This document shows, piece after piece, positions 27,563 through 37,380 of a stretch of 41,618 nt of DNA (position 1 is its first letter; every line of letters begins with the position of its first letter). The stretch lies in IMG/VR virus record IMGVR_UViG_3300017771_000027, positions 1 to 41,618 of that record; one strand, given 5' to 3'. The position numbers were made by a program, and so were the translations under genes. The notes under the pieces are model-generated. The model saw nothing but the letters and a program-made list of their open reading frames with translations. It had not been told where the DNA came from and made no database searches. The DNA is from a virus.

Positions 27563-30500
27563 TGGTTGATAATGCAGGGTTTATTAGTACGCTTGGAACT
27601 AGCCCTTCAACAAGAATTGTTGATGGAACAGACAATATACATTCCGGTATTATTAATGCACTAAATATTGCAACGGGAGAAAATAGGGTAGTTAGTGGAT
27701 TTAACATTACTCAATCAGATGGTGGCGATTATACTACCTATACCATGACGGCAGGAACATATCTTAGAAATGGTAAACTACTTTCATTATCACAAGGGGC
27801 AGTTACTCCAAGTACAGTAGTAAGGTCGGGTAATGACCATTATAGCGTTATTGTAATTAATTCTAGTGAGGCATTAGCCGTTAGAGATGGAGCAAAAGAT
27901 ATTTCTACAATTTCTGTATCAGTATTAACGGCAGGAGATATACCAATTGCAGTTGTTAAATCAATTGCAGGTTCGGCTAATGATGCAACAAACAGACCAA
28001 TACAATTTTTAGGATACGCACAAGAAGAAAGAGAGTTAAGTGTATTTGATAATAATGCTGAAACATTGCGAATAAATAAAGATGGAACTTTAACTAAAAA
28101 TAATATGGGAATAATTACTTTACCCGTTGCTGGAACTTTAGCCACAATTGATGGAACAAACTTAGCAACTGATGCTATAGATACTGACAACATTCAAAAT
28201 AATGCAATAACCTCTGTTAAAATTTCTGCGGGTGCAGTTAGTACTGCTACCTTAGCAGATACCGCAGTTACTACTGCCAAAATTACTAATGCAAGTATTA
28301 CTACGACAAAACTTGCCGATGATTCGGTTACTGCTGATAAACTTGCAAGTAGTGCAGTAGTTACTGCAAGTGTTGTAGATGATGCAATTACTTATGAAAA
28401 GATGCAAAATTTAACAACTGCTGATAGAGTTTTAGGTTCTACTTCAACAGGGGTTATTCAAGAAGTTCAAATTGTTAATGATATGATAGCAGACAATACT
28501 ATTGCAGTTGGTAAAATTAGTGGATTGACTGATTTAGGTAGTGGTGTTGTAGTAAGTTCTGCTGAAAGAACAAAGTTATCGGGTATAGAAGCATCAGCAG
28601 ATGTTACAGATACTACTAATGTTGTATCTGCTTTATCAGGAAATTTAGGCAGTATTACTTTAGGTGATTCAAATGATACAATTACAATTGCAGGGAACTT
28701 AACTGTAGCAGGGTCAACTACTACAATTAATACAGGAACAATAAATCTTGCAGATAATATATTAACACTAAATAGTGATGCTACGGGTTCTGCTTCTGCT
28801 GATGCAGGATTAGAAGTAGAAAGAGGAAATGATACTAATGTGTTACTTAAGTGGAATGAATCAACAAACCGTTGGACTTTTACAAATGATGGTTCTACTT
28901 ATTATAATCTACCAATTACTAGTGAAATATCACCATACTCTCACCCCACAAGTGTAGTTTCTAATTTAGATACGAGTGGTGCAGAAATTCTTGATACATT
29001 AGAAACTAATTCTACAGGTCATATAACTGCAATGACTAAGAGAACTTTAACAAAAGGAGATTTAGGATTAGGTAATGTTGAAAATACTGCTATCTCTAGT
29101 TTTACAGGTACAAGTAATATTGCTACTGTAGGAACTATAGGAACAGGTACATGGCAAGGTACTGCAATTGCTACAAGTTATATTGCTAATAGTGCTATAA
29201 CTACTGCAAAAATTGCTAATGATGCCGTTACTGCCGCAAAAATTGCTGATGGAGTTATTGCAAATGCGGCTATAGCATCAGATGCGGCTATAGCACAAAG
29301 TAAAATTTCAGGATTGACTACCTCATTAAATGCCAAACAAGATACCATTAGTGTATCTGATGGATTAGATAAAACAGGAAGTACAATAAAGATAGATATT
29401 GATTCTCTTGATGTAGAAACAGGTATAGATAGAGATGCTGATTACTTTATGTTTGATGATGCAACTCCAAGTACGGATGAGTTACATAAAATAAATTTAA
29501 CAACTATATTTTCTAAACTAGTAGCAAATGATATACCTGCTCTTTCTTATTTACCAACAAACACAACTGCTATTGCTAATTCTAATATTGCGTCTAATGC
29601 CGCTATTAGTTCTGATAAATTAGCAGATGGCACAAATAATAAATTATTTACTGCTACCTTAAAATCTAAGTTAGATGGTATTGCAGGTGGTGCAGAAGTT
29701 AATGTAAAATCAAATTGGAATGAAACAACTTCTTCAGCAGATTCATTTATAGAAAACAAACCAACAATTCCTTCGGGAAATCAGATTATAGATTGGACAT
29801 CAGACCAAAGTTCAACAAACATACATGCAGGTAATTATACTAATACAGAATATTCTGTAGGAGATGGTGGTTTAACTCAAGTTAATTTCACAACTGCTAA
29901 AAGTAATAAGTTAGATGGTATTGCCGATAATGCTAATAATTTTTCACTTACTTCAGGTGCAGTAACTAATGCTCACTTAGCAGGTTCTATTGCACAAAGT
30001 AAGATTACGGGATTAACTACTGCTTTAGGAAATACAATTACAGAACTAAGTGATTTAAGTATAACTGCAAGTGCAACTGAAATAAATAGATTAGATGGTA
30101 TCTTAGTAAACGCTACAACATTAAATTATCTTTCTAATGTTACAGGTGATATACAAAGTCAAATAAATTCTAAATTAGATAGTACTAATGTTCTTGGTTA
30201 TACATTAACTGCGGCAACTTCTAATTCCGGTAATGATGTAGTATTAAAATTAACAGGTGCAAATGGCGGTGGTGTTAGTACAGTAGTAGTGGAAGGTGGG
30301 AACTCAATAAGTACTAGTGTAGGAAATCAAGGACAACTAGTTTTAGATTCTGATATAGCAGTAAATAAAACAAATGTATCTTCGTCTTTAGCAACATTAA
30401 CAGGAGATGATACTTTATACATAGGAGATGCAGGTGATGATACAACTGTTAGAGTTAGAGGTAATTTATTTGTTGATGGTACAACTACAACAGTAAACCA

Positions 30501-33500
30501 AACTGCAATTAATGTACAAAACGCATTTGTGTTTGAAGGTGCTACAAGTGATGATTATGAAACAACTCTAACTATTACTGACCCTACCGCAGATAGAACT
30601 ATTACATTGCCTAATATAACAGGTACGCTAATTACTACAGGAGATACAGGAACTATAGCAAATGCTATGATTGCTTCTACTGCGGTTACTAGTGCTAAAT
30701 TAGCAACAAACTCTGTATTAACTTCTAAGATAAATGCAAGTGCAGTAACTACTGCAAAGATTGCTGCTGATGCAGTAACAGGTGCTAAGATTGCAGATGA
30801 TGCAATTGATTCAGAACATTATATTGATGGTAGTATAGATGCGGCACATCTTTCTAGTGATTCAGTAACTACTGCTAAAGTAGCAGATGATGCTATAACA
30901 TATGCAAAGATACAAAATGTTTCTGCAACAGATAGAATATTAGGAAGAGATAGTAGTGGTGCGGGAGTAATAGAAGAAATAACTCCTGCAAATCTAAGAA
31001 CAATGCTTAACATTGCAGATGGTGCAACTAGTGTTTCAACAGAAGATATTCAAGATATAGTAGGTGCTATGTTTAGTGGTAACACTGAAACTAATGTAAC
31101 CGCTACTTATGAAGACATTGATGGAACAATTGATTTAGTTGTTGCTGATACAATCACAGGTAATGCGGGAACTGCTACTGCTTTAGAAACTGCAAGAAAT
31201 ATTGGTGGAGTTTCTTTTGATGGAACTTCTGATATCAATTTAGCAGGAGTAAATATTGCAGGTAATCAGGATACTAGTGGTAATGCGGCTACTGCAACAT
31301 TAGCAACTAATGCTACACATGTAACTGTTACAGATAATGAAAATACAGATGAAAATAATTTAATTACTTTTATTGAAGATACATCTGCTACAGGAAATGT
31401 AGGTTTAGAGTCTGATGGTGATTTCCATTATAATCCAAGTACAGGAACAGTTACCGCTACAGTATTTTCAGGTGCTTTATCAGGAAATGCAACTACTGCT
31501 ACAGGTCTTTCTGCAACTTTAGCAATTGCTAGTGGTGGAACAGGGGCTACAAATAGTAATGGTTGGTTAAACAGTAGGATTACTACAAATGCTGATGGTT
31601 CACTTAACTATGATGCTACAAGTGCTACGGCAGTAAACCACGATAGTTTAGCGGGGTTTGTAGCGGCAGAACACATAGATTGGGCAGGGGCTAGTGCAGG
31701 TACTATTCATTCTACTAATATTCCTACACTAAATCAAACTACTACAGGTAATGCGGCAACTTCCACATTGGCCTCAACCGTTACAGTAGCCGATAGTACT
31801 GCAAATACAAACTTCCCCGTAGTGTTCCATAATGAATCTAATGCATTATTAGATGATACAGGAGCATTAAGATATAATCCAAGTACAGGAACTTTACTTG
31901 TTCCTAATCTTGTTGTTGCAGGAACTTCAACTACTGTTGATACTGTTACAATGGAAGCGGCTAATGCAGTAGTGTTTGAAGGTGCAACTGATAATGACTA
32001 TGAAACTACATTAACTATTACAGACCCAACTGCTGATAGAACAATTACTTTACCTAATGCTAGTGGAACAGTAGCAGTATCAGCAGGAACAGGAATAGAT
32101 TTATCTGCGGCAGGAGAAGTTAGTGTAGATGTATCTGACTTTATGGCTAATGGTGCTAATAATAGAATCTTAACTGCAACAGGCACAGATGCAATGACAG
32201 GTGAATCAACTTTAACTTATGATGGAACTAATTTATATGTTCAGTCTGCAACTCCTAGAATATATCTTAGTGATACAGATAACTCTTCAGGAAGTAATGA
32301 TGGCAATTCACTATTGTTGACGAAATCCGGTTCTATTTCCTACTTATATGACCGACAAGCAAATAGTAAATTGTATCTTGGTTCGTCAGATGATTCTGAC
32401 ATAATAGTAATTGATGGTGCAAATACTAGAGTTGGAATAAACACTAATTCTCCCGATACCCATTTACATGTTGAGGGTAGCGTACTAATTGACGCTTATG
32501 AGCAAGGAGCAGGTTCAGGTCTATTCTTCCGTGATGGTTTCTTAAACACTAATCAACCTTCAATTACAGTACAAGACCATAGTGGTGCTAATCCCGATGG
32601 ACTTGCTATATCTGCTTACGATGGTATATCATTTAGATTAAATGCAACAGAAAAAGCAAGATTTGATAGTAATGGTAATTTAGGAATAGGCACTACAAGT
32701 CCTGAGACTAAACTTCATGTGGATAATGGCACACTACAATTAGGACTACAAGCAGATGATTACTACACTCAACTCTCAAACAATGCTTTGATGTTCCATA
32801 GAGCAGGAGCATCTTACATTGACCAACAAACAGACAATGGTGACATACGATTCAGAATGAATGCCGCTAATGATGACTTGCTAATGTTAGATGGTAGTGC
32901 AATGAGAGTTGGAATAGGTACTACAAGTCCTGATGCCTTGCTTCATGTGGACACAGGTAGCGATAGTGGAACTGCGATTATTGCTGACGGAGATATAGTA
33001 GTAAGAAGGCAAAGCGATAATGCAGAGGGGATTAGATTCAATGCTGAAAATATGGTTAGTACACATGCTGATATTCTATTCCATGAAAGTGCTATGATTG
33101 CGGCAGGGGCTAATATGCACTTTGCTATTGATAGTGATGGTTCATCAAGTTCTAACTATTATGAATGGAGACACAATGGCGACCAAAGTGATACGGGTTC
33201 TGCTTTAATGAGGCTTACAGAATCGGGTAAACTTGGAATAGGAACAGATAGTCCGGTAGCAAGATTACAAGTCCTTCAAAATAATGCGGCATGGACTATA
33301 CTTGCGGGTGCTGATGTAAGTAATCCAACTTTAACTGATGATACTAGAAAGTTTATGAGATTAGGTATGCCACATTATGATACTGATGAAGAATCATTTT
33401 CTCTAATAACAGGTGATTCTGATGATGGTAATAACAAGATATTCATAGGTGGTGGAACAAGTATTGGAAATGCGGCAAGTAATATTTTCTTTAATACGGC

Positions 33501-36500
33501 TGCTAACGCAACTACAACTACAGGAACAACAAGAATGACAATTAAATCTGATGGTAAAGTCGGAATAGGTACTACAAGTCCTTCTACTAAACTTCATCTT
33601 TCGGATTCGGCTGAGGTAGCATTGAGTGTTGATTCATCTCATTCTATTGGCTCAACAATCAGCCTTGATGCAACTGCAACGGGTGGAGATGAATGGAGAT
33701 TAATTTCTGCGGCTGATGGTGCAGGAACAACAGATGGTACAGGGGCTTTTGGTCTTTACAATATAGATGTATCAGCATATAGATTAGTAGTAGAAGGAAC
33801 AACAGGCCATGTAGGAATAGGAACTGCAACTCCTTCTGAAATGTTGCACGTTGAAAGTGCTGATGAAGTATTGGGATTATTCAAATCAACAGATGCGGGG
33901 GCAGGAATAAAAATAGATACTCCTAATGATGGGTATGCGGTAGTATTCTTTTCAGAAGCAGGTACTAACAAATGGAGTCTAGGAAAGTTAGCAAATAATT
34001 CAGATAAGTTTTCTATATATGATGAAGTCAATACTACTCCTAGATTAGTTATTGACACATCGGGTAATGTCGGAATAGGCACTACAAGTCCTGCTTCACA
34101 ATTAGATATATCATCTGCTAGTACGTCTACATTAAGGCTTTCAAATAGTGATACTTCATTAACAGAAGGGCAGATAACAGGTGAAATTATATTTTATCAA
34201 GATGATGATAGTGGTAGTGCAGATGGTATAACAGGCCGTATAGGTATGCGTTCATCAGCAAGAAGTGATGGTACTTATTATGGTAATGCGGGGGATATGG
34301 GTTTCTTTGTTGCAGGTTCGGGTAATTATTCTACCGCTAATCAAAATGCCGACTTAGAGGCTATAACTATTAGAGCAGGTGGTAAAGTTGGAATAGGCAC
34401 TACAACTCCTGATGCTAAACTACATGTTCAAGGTGGGGCTAATGATGAAGTCGTTGCTTTATTCACAACCGCAGGTGGAACAAGTGGTTCTGTCGAAGGC
34501 ATTGCACATATTGGTTTATCTCATTTTAGTTCTGACACTGTTCCTAGTGTAAGTTTAAGTGCAGAAGAAGATGGAACAAGTTCTCATATGGCAAACTTTA
34601 GAATTAATACTAGAGGAAGTGATTCAGCAAATGCCGCACCTACTGAAAAATTAAGAGTTACTCACGATGGACTTGTTGGAATAGGTACTACAAATCCTGC
34701 TGAAACCCTTCATGTAAAAGTGTCAAGTGGCGATAGTGGTGCTATTGCTAAGTTTGAGAGAGATAGTGGTCAAAGTGTTTTCATCGGTGCGGGTAATGGT
34801 TGGGGCAACATTTGGACTGATGATACTGTTCTCGCTTTTGGAGTTAGTAGTGATTATGGTGCAGATGCACAGATGAGATTGTATGTCAATGACGATACTG
34901 CCGCAGATGCTTATTCATTACTAGAACTTAAAGGAAATGGAGATAATTACACCAACGCGGGTATTTCTTTACTTGCATTAGATGACGATGCTTCTTATCG
35001 TGGTCTTGGTGTATTCATGCACGATGCCCAATCAGACCATGAGTGGTATATGGGAACACCATATTCACTTGCTGATTCTTGGGTAGTAGGTAGAAAAGGG
35101 AGTGTGTCAAGCCATACTCAATCAACATCAGATGATGCAAACGCTTTATTAATTGTTAGAAATGATGGTAAAGTCGGAATAGGTACTACTTCTCCTTCTA
35201 ACAAATTACATCTTGCTTTATCTATGGCTGATGGTGATGATGGAATACTTCTAACAAGAACTGATAGTAGTACAAGTCAAAATGATATTCTTGGTGGAAT
35301 TGGTTTTGATTCTTCTGATGGTAATATCCCTAGTTCTCTTACGGAAGCCTCAATTGCTATGGTAGCAAAAGCAAGATTAGACCATAGTGATTCAGATAAA
35401 GCAGGTTATCTTGATTTTTATTATTCGGCACAAGGCGAAGATGACGATACTACTTCTACTATCGGTATGAGATTTATGGATGGTAAATTAGCGGTTAATG
35501 CAGGTGGACGCGACCCATTCCATCCATTAACTGTTTTTACCACAGGACAAAATTGGAATAGTGGTATTGCTATATATAATACTGATACAAGTATAGCGGA
35601 TAACCAATTATTAGGAGTAATTGGGTTTGATAGTTTAGATGGTAATGCTCCTAGTGATTTATTAGAAGCATCTGTTGGTATTGCCGCTTATGCCGCAGAA
35701 GACCATAGTACAGGAGATAAAGGTGCAGATTTAGTATTCTTTACTTCTGCTATTGATGACGATGATGATACTACTTCTCATGAAAGAGTTAGATTAACTT
35801 CTGAAGGTTCTTTCGGAATAGGTACTAATGCACCCGAATCTAAGTTAGATGTTCAAGATGGTTCAGTTAGAATATTACCTACTATTTCATCTAATGCAGG
35901 AACGGCCATTAGAATAGGAGCAAGAGGTAATAGTAATGATATTACCTTGTTAAGAATAGACGGAGAAGGGTCGGGTGCAGATGGGGCAGGTAATTCGGGA
36001 GAATCTGATAGTGCTAAGTATGGTTTCTCAATGAAATACATGGGTAGTGGTAGTGGTGAAGGTAACAGATATGCTATGTTTATGGATAATCAAGGCGGAA
36101 CTGCCATTGAAGCCATGAGTATTTTACAAGGTGGTAAAGTTGGGATAGGCACTACAAGTCCTTCAAAGGAATTGTATGTAACAGGAGATGTTGGACTTTC
36201 AGGGGATATATATGTAGAGGAAAACAAGAAAATTTATTTTGATTCGACAGATACTTACATCTATGGTGATGGAGATGGTTCGGAAGACTTACACATAGGT
36301 GCAGATGGACATATTGAATTAGAGGCCGACAATGATACCATTATCAAACAGGGAAGTACAGAAATAGCACGTTTTAAATCCACAGGATTACATGTAGATG
36401 CATCTGCATCATATCTTCATCATAGAAACGGGCCTGTTGTAACTAGTACTAATGGTAATGCAGTAACAATTGAACCTGAAAATGCTAAAGGACATTTATA

Positions 36501-36753
36501 TGTATTAAACTATGGAAGTAATAGACAACTAAGATTAAAGAATGTAACTACTGATTTCGTAATAGGAGATTGGTTTCAGTTTGTTAATGTGAGTGCGGGA
36601 GATACTTTAGTAGTTCCTAGACAAGATAGTGATTATTCAACTAATTTAACTCTTAATGGTGTAACAACTTCTTTAACTAGAGGAACAGGTAATAACATTT
36701 ATACTTGTAAGTATATTGCAACTAACACATGGATATTAACTAATGAGGCTTGA
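27562..36753 (+). CDS. Giant tail fibre protein
   Basis: 3063 residues, behind a perfect GGAGGTGA. The N-terminal ~200 residues form a globular attachment domain. Residues ~200-1600 hold fibre-type repeats: helical blocks of the AVTTAKIADDA kind, LDGIADNAN-like turns and a duplicated ETTLTITDPTADRTITLPN strand unit. Residues ~1620-2870 carry a dozen VGIGTTSPSTKLHV units, a beta-hairpin repeat common in marine virus fibres. The C-terminal ~110 residues (GHLYVLNYGSNRQLRLKN) are a distinct beta domain, probably the tip. Likely function is host recognition. No intramolecular chaperone signature seen. Last large gene of the + strand cluster. Confidence 0.8.
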   Translation: MVDNAGFISTLGTSPSTRIVDGTDNIHSGIINALNIATGENRVVSGFNITQSDGGDYTTYTMTAGTYLRNGKLLSLSQGAVTPSTVVRSGNDHYSVIVINSSEALAVRDGAKDISTISVSVLTAGDIPIAVVKSIAGSANDATNRPIQFLGYAQEERELSVFDNNAETLRINKDGTLTKNNMGIITLPVAGTLATIDGTNLATDAIDTDNIQNNAITSVKISAGAVSTATLADTAVTTAKITNASITTTKLADDSVTADKLASSAVVTASVVDDAITYEKMQNLTTADRVLGSTSTGVIQEVQIVNDMIADNTIAVGKISGLTDLGSGVVVSSAERTKLSGIEASADVTDTTNVVSALSGNLGSITLGDSNDTITIAGNLTVAGSTTTINTGTINLADNILTLNSDATGSASADAGLEVERGNDTNVLLKWNESTNRWTFTNDGSTYYNLPITSEISPYSHPTSVVSNLDTSGAEILDTLETNSTGHITAMTKRTLTKGDLGLGNVENTAISSFTGTSNIATVGTIGTGTWQGTAIATSYIANSAITTAKIANDAVTAAKIADGVIANAAIASDAAIAQSKISGLTTSLNAKQDTISVSDGLDKTGSTIKIDIDSLDVETGIDRDADYFMFDDATPSTDELHKINLTTIFSKLVANDIPALSYLPTNTTAIANSNIASNAAISSDKLADGTNNKLFTATLKSKLDGIAGGAEVNVKSNWNETTSSADSFIENKPTIPSGNQIIDWTSDQSSTNIHAGNYTNTEYSVGDGGLTQVNFTTAKSNKLDGIADNANNFSLTSGAVTNAHLAGSIAQSKITGLTTALGNTITELSDLSITASATEINRLDGILVNATTLNYLSNVTGDIQSQINSKLDSTNVLGYTLTAATSNSGNDVVLKLTGANGGGVSTVVVEGGNSISTSVGNQGQLVLDSDIAVNKTNVSSSLATLTGDDTLYIGDAGDDTTVRVRGNLFVDGTTTTVNQTAINVQNAFVFEGATSDDYETTLTITDPTADRTITLPNITGTLITTGDTGTIANAMIASTAVTSAKLATNSVLTSKINASAVTTAKIAADAVTGAKIADDAIDSEHYIDGSIDAAHLSSDSVTTAKVADDAITYAKIQNVSATDRILGRDSSGAGVIEEITPANLRTMLNIADGATSVSTEDIQDIVGAMFSGNTETNVTATYEDIDGTIDLVVADTITGNAGTATALETARNIGGVSFDGTSDINLAGVNIAGNQDTSGNAATATLATNATHVTVTDNENTDENNLITFIEDTSATGNVGLESDGDFHYNPSTGTVTATVFSGALSGNATTATGLSATLAIASGGTGATNSNGWLNSRITTNADGSLNYDATSATAVNHDSLAGFVAAEHIDWAGASAGTIHSTNIPTLNQTTTGNAATSTLASTVTVADSTANTNFPVVFHNESNALLDDTGALRYNPSTGTLLVPNLVVAGTSTTVDTVTMEAANAVVFEGATDNDYETTLTITDPTADRTITLPNASGTVAVSAGTGIDLSAAGEVSVDVSDFMANGANNRILTATGTDAMTGESTLTYDGTNLYVQSATPRIYLSDTDNSSGSNDGNSLLLTKSGSISYLYDRQANSKLYLGSSDDSDIIVIDGANTRVGINTNSPDTHLHVEGSVLIDAYEQGAGSGLFFRDGFLNTNQPSITVQDHSGANPDGLAISAYDGISFRLNATEKARFDSNGNLGIGTTSPETKLHVDNGTLQLGLQADDYYTQLSNNALMFHRAGASYIDQQTDNGDIRFRMNAANDDLLMLDGSAMRVGIGTTSPDALLHVDTGSDSGTAIIADGDIVVRRQSDNAEGIRFNAENMVSTHADILFHESAMIAAGANMHFAIDSDGSSSSNYYEWRHNGDQSDTGSALMRLTESGKLGIGTDSPVARLQVLQNNAAWTILAGADVSNPTLTDDTRKFMRLGMPHYDTDEESFSLITGDSDDGNNKIFIGGGTSIGNAASNIFFNTAANATTTTGTTRMTIKSDGKVGIGTTSPSTKLHLSDSAEVALSVDSSHSIGSTISLDATATGGDEWRLISAADGAGTTDGTGAFGLYNIDVSAYRLVVEGTTGHVGIGTATPSEMLHVESADEVLGLFKSTDAGAGIKIDTPNDGYAVVFFSEAGTNKWSLGKLANNSDKFSIYDEVNTTPRLVIDTSGNVGIGTTSPASQLDISSASTSTLRLSNSDTSLTEGQITGEIIFYQDDDSGSADGITGRIGMRSSARSDGTYYGNAGDMGFFVAGSGNYSTANQNADLEAITIRAGGKVGIGTTTPDAKLHVQGGANDEVVALFTTAGGTSGSVEGIAHIGLSHFSSDTVPSVSLSAEEDGTSSHMANFRINTRGSDSANAAPTEKLRVTHDGLVGIGTTNPAETLHVKVSSGDSGAIAKFERDSGQSVFIGAGNGWGNIWTDDTVLAFGVSSDYGADAQMRLYVNDDTAADAYSLLELKGNGDNYTNAGISLLALDDDASYRGLGVFMHDAQSDHEWYMGTPYSLADSWVVGRKGSVSSHTQSTSDDANALLIVRNDGKVGIGTTSPSNKLHLALSMADGDDGILLTRTDSSTSQNDILGGIGFDSSDGNIPSSLTEASIAMVAKARLDHSDSDKAGYLDFYYSAQGEDDDTTSTIGMRFMDGKLAVNAGGRDPFHPLTVFTTGQNWNSGIAIYNTDTSIADNQLLGVIGFDSLDGNAPSDLLEASVGIAAYAAEDHSTGDKGADLVFFTSAIDDDDDTTSHERVRLTSEGSFGIGTNAPESKLDVQDGSVRILPTISSNAGTAIRIGARGNSNDITLLRIDGEGSGADGAGNSGESDSAKYGFSMKYMGSGSGEGNRYAMFMDNQGGTAIEAMSILQGGKVGIGTTSPSKELYVTGDVGLSGDIYVEENKKIYFDSTDTYIYGDGDGSEDLHIGADGHIELEADNDTIIKQGSTEIARFKSTGLHVDASASYLHHRNGPVVTSTNGNAVTIEPENAKGHLYVLNYGSNRQLRLKNVTTDFVIGDWFQFVNVSAGDTLVVPRQDSDYSTNLTLNGVTTSLTRGTGNNIYTCKYIATNTWILTNEA
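28180..30930 (+). repeat. AKIA-type helical repeats in fibre, three blocks
   Basis: Blocks near 28180-28400, 29190-29310 and 30655-30910 encode units of ~10-11 residues such as SAITTAKIANDAVTAAKIA. Similar sequences separate fibre domains in many marine viruses and probably form trimeric coiled or triangular stalk segments. Confidence 0.6.
30529..32070 (+). repeat. duplicated fibre strand unit (two copies)
   Basis: Copies begin at about 30529 and 31972. Both encode VFEGAT, then YETTLTITDPTADRTITLPN, with identical residues but many different third codon positions. This indicates an old duplication kept by protein-level selection. Confidence 0.7.
32431..36170 (+). repeat. twelve GIGTTSP-type repeats in fibre
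   Basis: Units begin near 32431, 32681, 32911, 33231, 33561, 33811, 34071, 34390, 34675, 35174, 35813 and 36141. The core codes for V/L-GIGTTSP-xx-KLHV. At DNA level GGAATAGGTACTACAAGTCC recurs with few changes, and one longer exact match joins the units at 33550 and 35164. Spacing is irregular (about 230-640 nt), so this is not a CRISPR array. Confidence 0.8.
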
Positions 36754-36929
36754 TGAATATGGGAAATTGGAATCCAACAATGGGATATGAACTAGTAAAA
36801 ATTTGTACATCGTGTGCCGAACATGGGCAATGGGTATCCCATACAACTCGTACAGAGGGTGAAAAATCTTACTATGTTGGTACATGTGCATGTGGAAATG
36901 TGGAAGACATTGCAGATGTTATAGAATAA
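36753..36929 (+). CDS. 58-residue zinc-ribbon microprotein
   Basis: Starts in the TGATG overlap with the fibre stop, with GAGG just upstream; ATG 36759 is an alternative. Sequence features are KICTSCAEHGQWV and TCACGN, giving a CxxC...CxC metal site as in small zinc ribbons. The end is acidic (VEDIADVIE). As the last gene of the late operon it could be a regulator or an RNA/DNA-binding protein, or a small virion part. It is followed at once by a T-tract and meets the - strand ORFs head-on. Family not recognised. Confidence 0.65.
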   Translation: MNMGNWNPTMGYELVKICTSCAEHGQWVSHTTRTEGEKSYYVGTCACGNVEDIADVIE

Positions 36930-36995
36930 TTATTTTTTTCTAAATACTAACCAAGTTAAGAATTTATTAGAAAGATACCAAAAGGCTTTATCCAC
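36930..36995 (-). CDS. possible 21-residue ORF
   Basis: GTG-started frame, overlapping the stop of the upstream ORF (GTGGATAA), coding for an aromatic, basic peptide (AFWYLSNKFLTWLVFRKK) that could lie on a membrane. It ends on the base next to the + strand zinc-ribbon stop. Too short to be sure; the last codons coincide with the T-tract of the other strand. Confidence 0.25.
   Translation of the reverse strand: MDKAFWYLSNKFLTWLVFRKK
36933..36939 (+). terminator. T-tract terminator of the structural operon
   Basis: Seven T in a row, four bases after the last + strand stop codon and without a clear hairpin. Archaeal RNA polymerase can terminate on such tracts, so this is the likely end of late transcription. 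Confidence 0.45.
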
Positions 36996-37056
36996 TTTGT
37001 TCAATTATCATACCTTCCAATATGGCTTCCCAATAATCCCAATTAGTATCATTCAC
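36988..37056 (-). CDS. possible 22-residue ORF
   Basis: GTG-started, overlapping the end of the 53-residue membrane ORF, with AGGTGG upstream. Encodes NDTNWDYWEAILEGMIIEQS, acidic and soluble-looking. The tight overlap pattern supports translation, the tiny size argues for caution. Confidence 0.3.
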   Translation of the reverse strand: MNDTNWDYWEAILEGMIIEQSG

Positions 37057-37210
37057 GATTTAAATTCCACCTATAAATTGTAGTACCAACAATGACGCTC
37101 ATTACTACTATAAATAAACTCAATTTTAGTAGAGGAGAATCTAAGGGAAACAAATCAATTGGAATATCTTTTTCCAAGAAACGCATTGTGTGGTCAATGT
37201 CTAATTTCAT
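37049..37210 (-). CDS. 53-residue single-pass membrane microprotein
   Basis: The ATG overlaps the stop of the 31-residue ORF (ATGA), with GGAGAG at good spacing. The N-terminal half is charged (MKLDIDHTMRFLEKDIPIDL), followed by one transmembrane helix (LLKLSLFIVVMSVIVGTTIY) and a short basic end. It is the best-supported gene of this small cluster. Function unknown; similar in design to the 52-residue membrane protein in the neighbouring operon. Confidence 0.5.
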   Translation of the reverse strand: MKLDIDHTMRFLEKDIPIDLFPLDSPLLKLSLFIVVMSVIVGTTIYRWNLNRE

Positions 37211-37302
37211 TCATTCCACTCTCCAAAACTTTCTTCTAGGAAATTTTTCATCCATTTACATTTTCCGTTGTGGTGTTTTCTTTGATTTGAGTCTTCAGAC
37301 AT
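37207..37302 (-). CDS. 31-residue microprotein, first of a small operon
   Basis: ATG-started ORF without a Shine-Dalgarno sequence but with a TATA-like element 22 nt upstream, the arrangement of a leaderless archaeal transcript. Product begins MSEDSNQRKHHNGKCKWM and ends with an acidic helix (LEESFGEWNE). It overlaps the membrane microprotein by 4 nt. A + strand frame over the same bases (37092-37304) has no ribosome site and I treat it as a shadow. Confidence 0.4.
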   Translation of the reverse strand: MSEDSNQRKHHNGKCKWMKNFLEESFGEWNE

Positions 37303-37324
37303 AGTGTAGAAAGTAAACCACTAG

Positions 37325-37331
37325 TATTTAA
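37325..37331 (-). promoter_or_regulatory. candidate archaeal TATA box for the microprotein operon
   Basis: On the - strand the bases read TTAAATA with a purine-rich GAATAA in front, like a BRE. The gap to the first ATG (37302) is 22 nt, so transcription would begin at or next to the start codon. Confidence 0.45.
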
Positions 37332-37380
37332 TTATTCTCATTTCTCATTTTTCTCAAAAAAATAATAATTTTAAACTTAT

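Noticed and set aside
32431-36170. Repeats considered as a CRISPR array
   Set aside because: They are in frame within the fibre gene, are not identical and have irregular spacing of 230-640 nt.
37092-37304. 70-residue + strand frame in the convergent region
   Set aside because: No ribosome site, and the opposite strand has overlapping ORFs with start signals and a TATA-like box.
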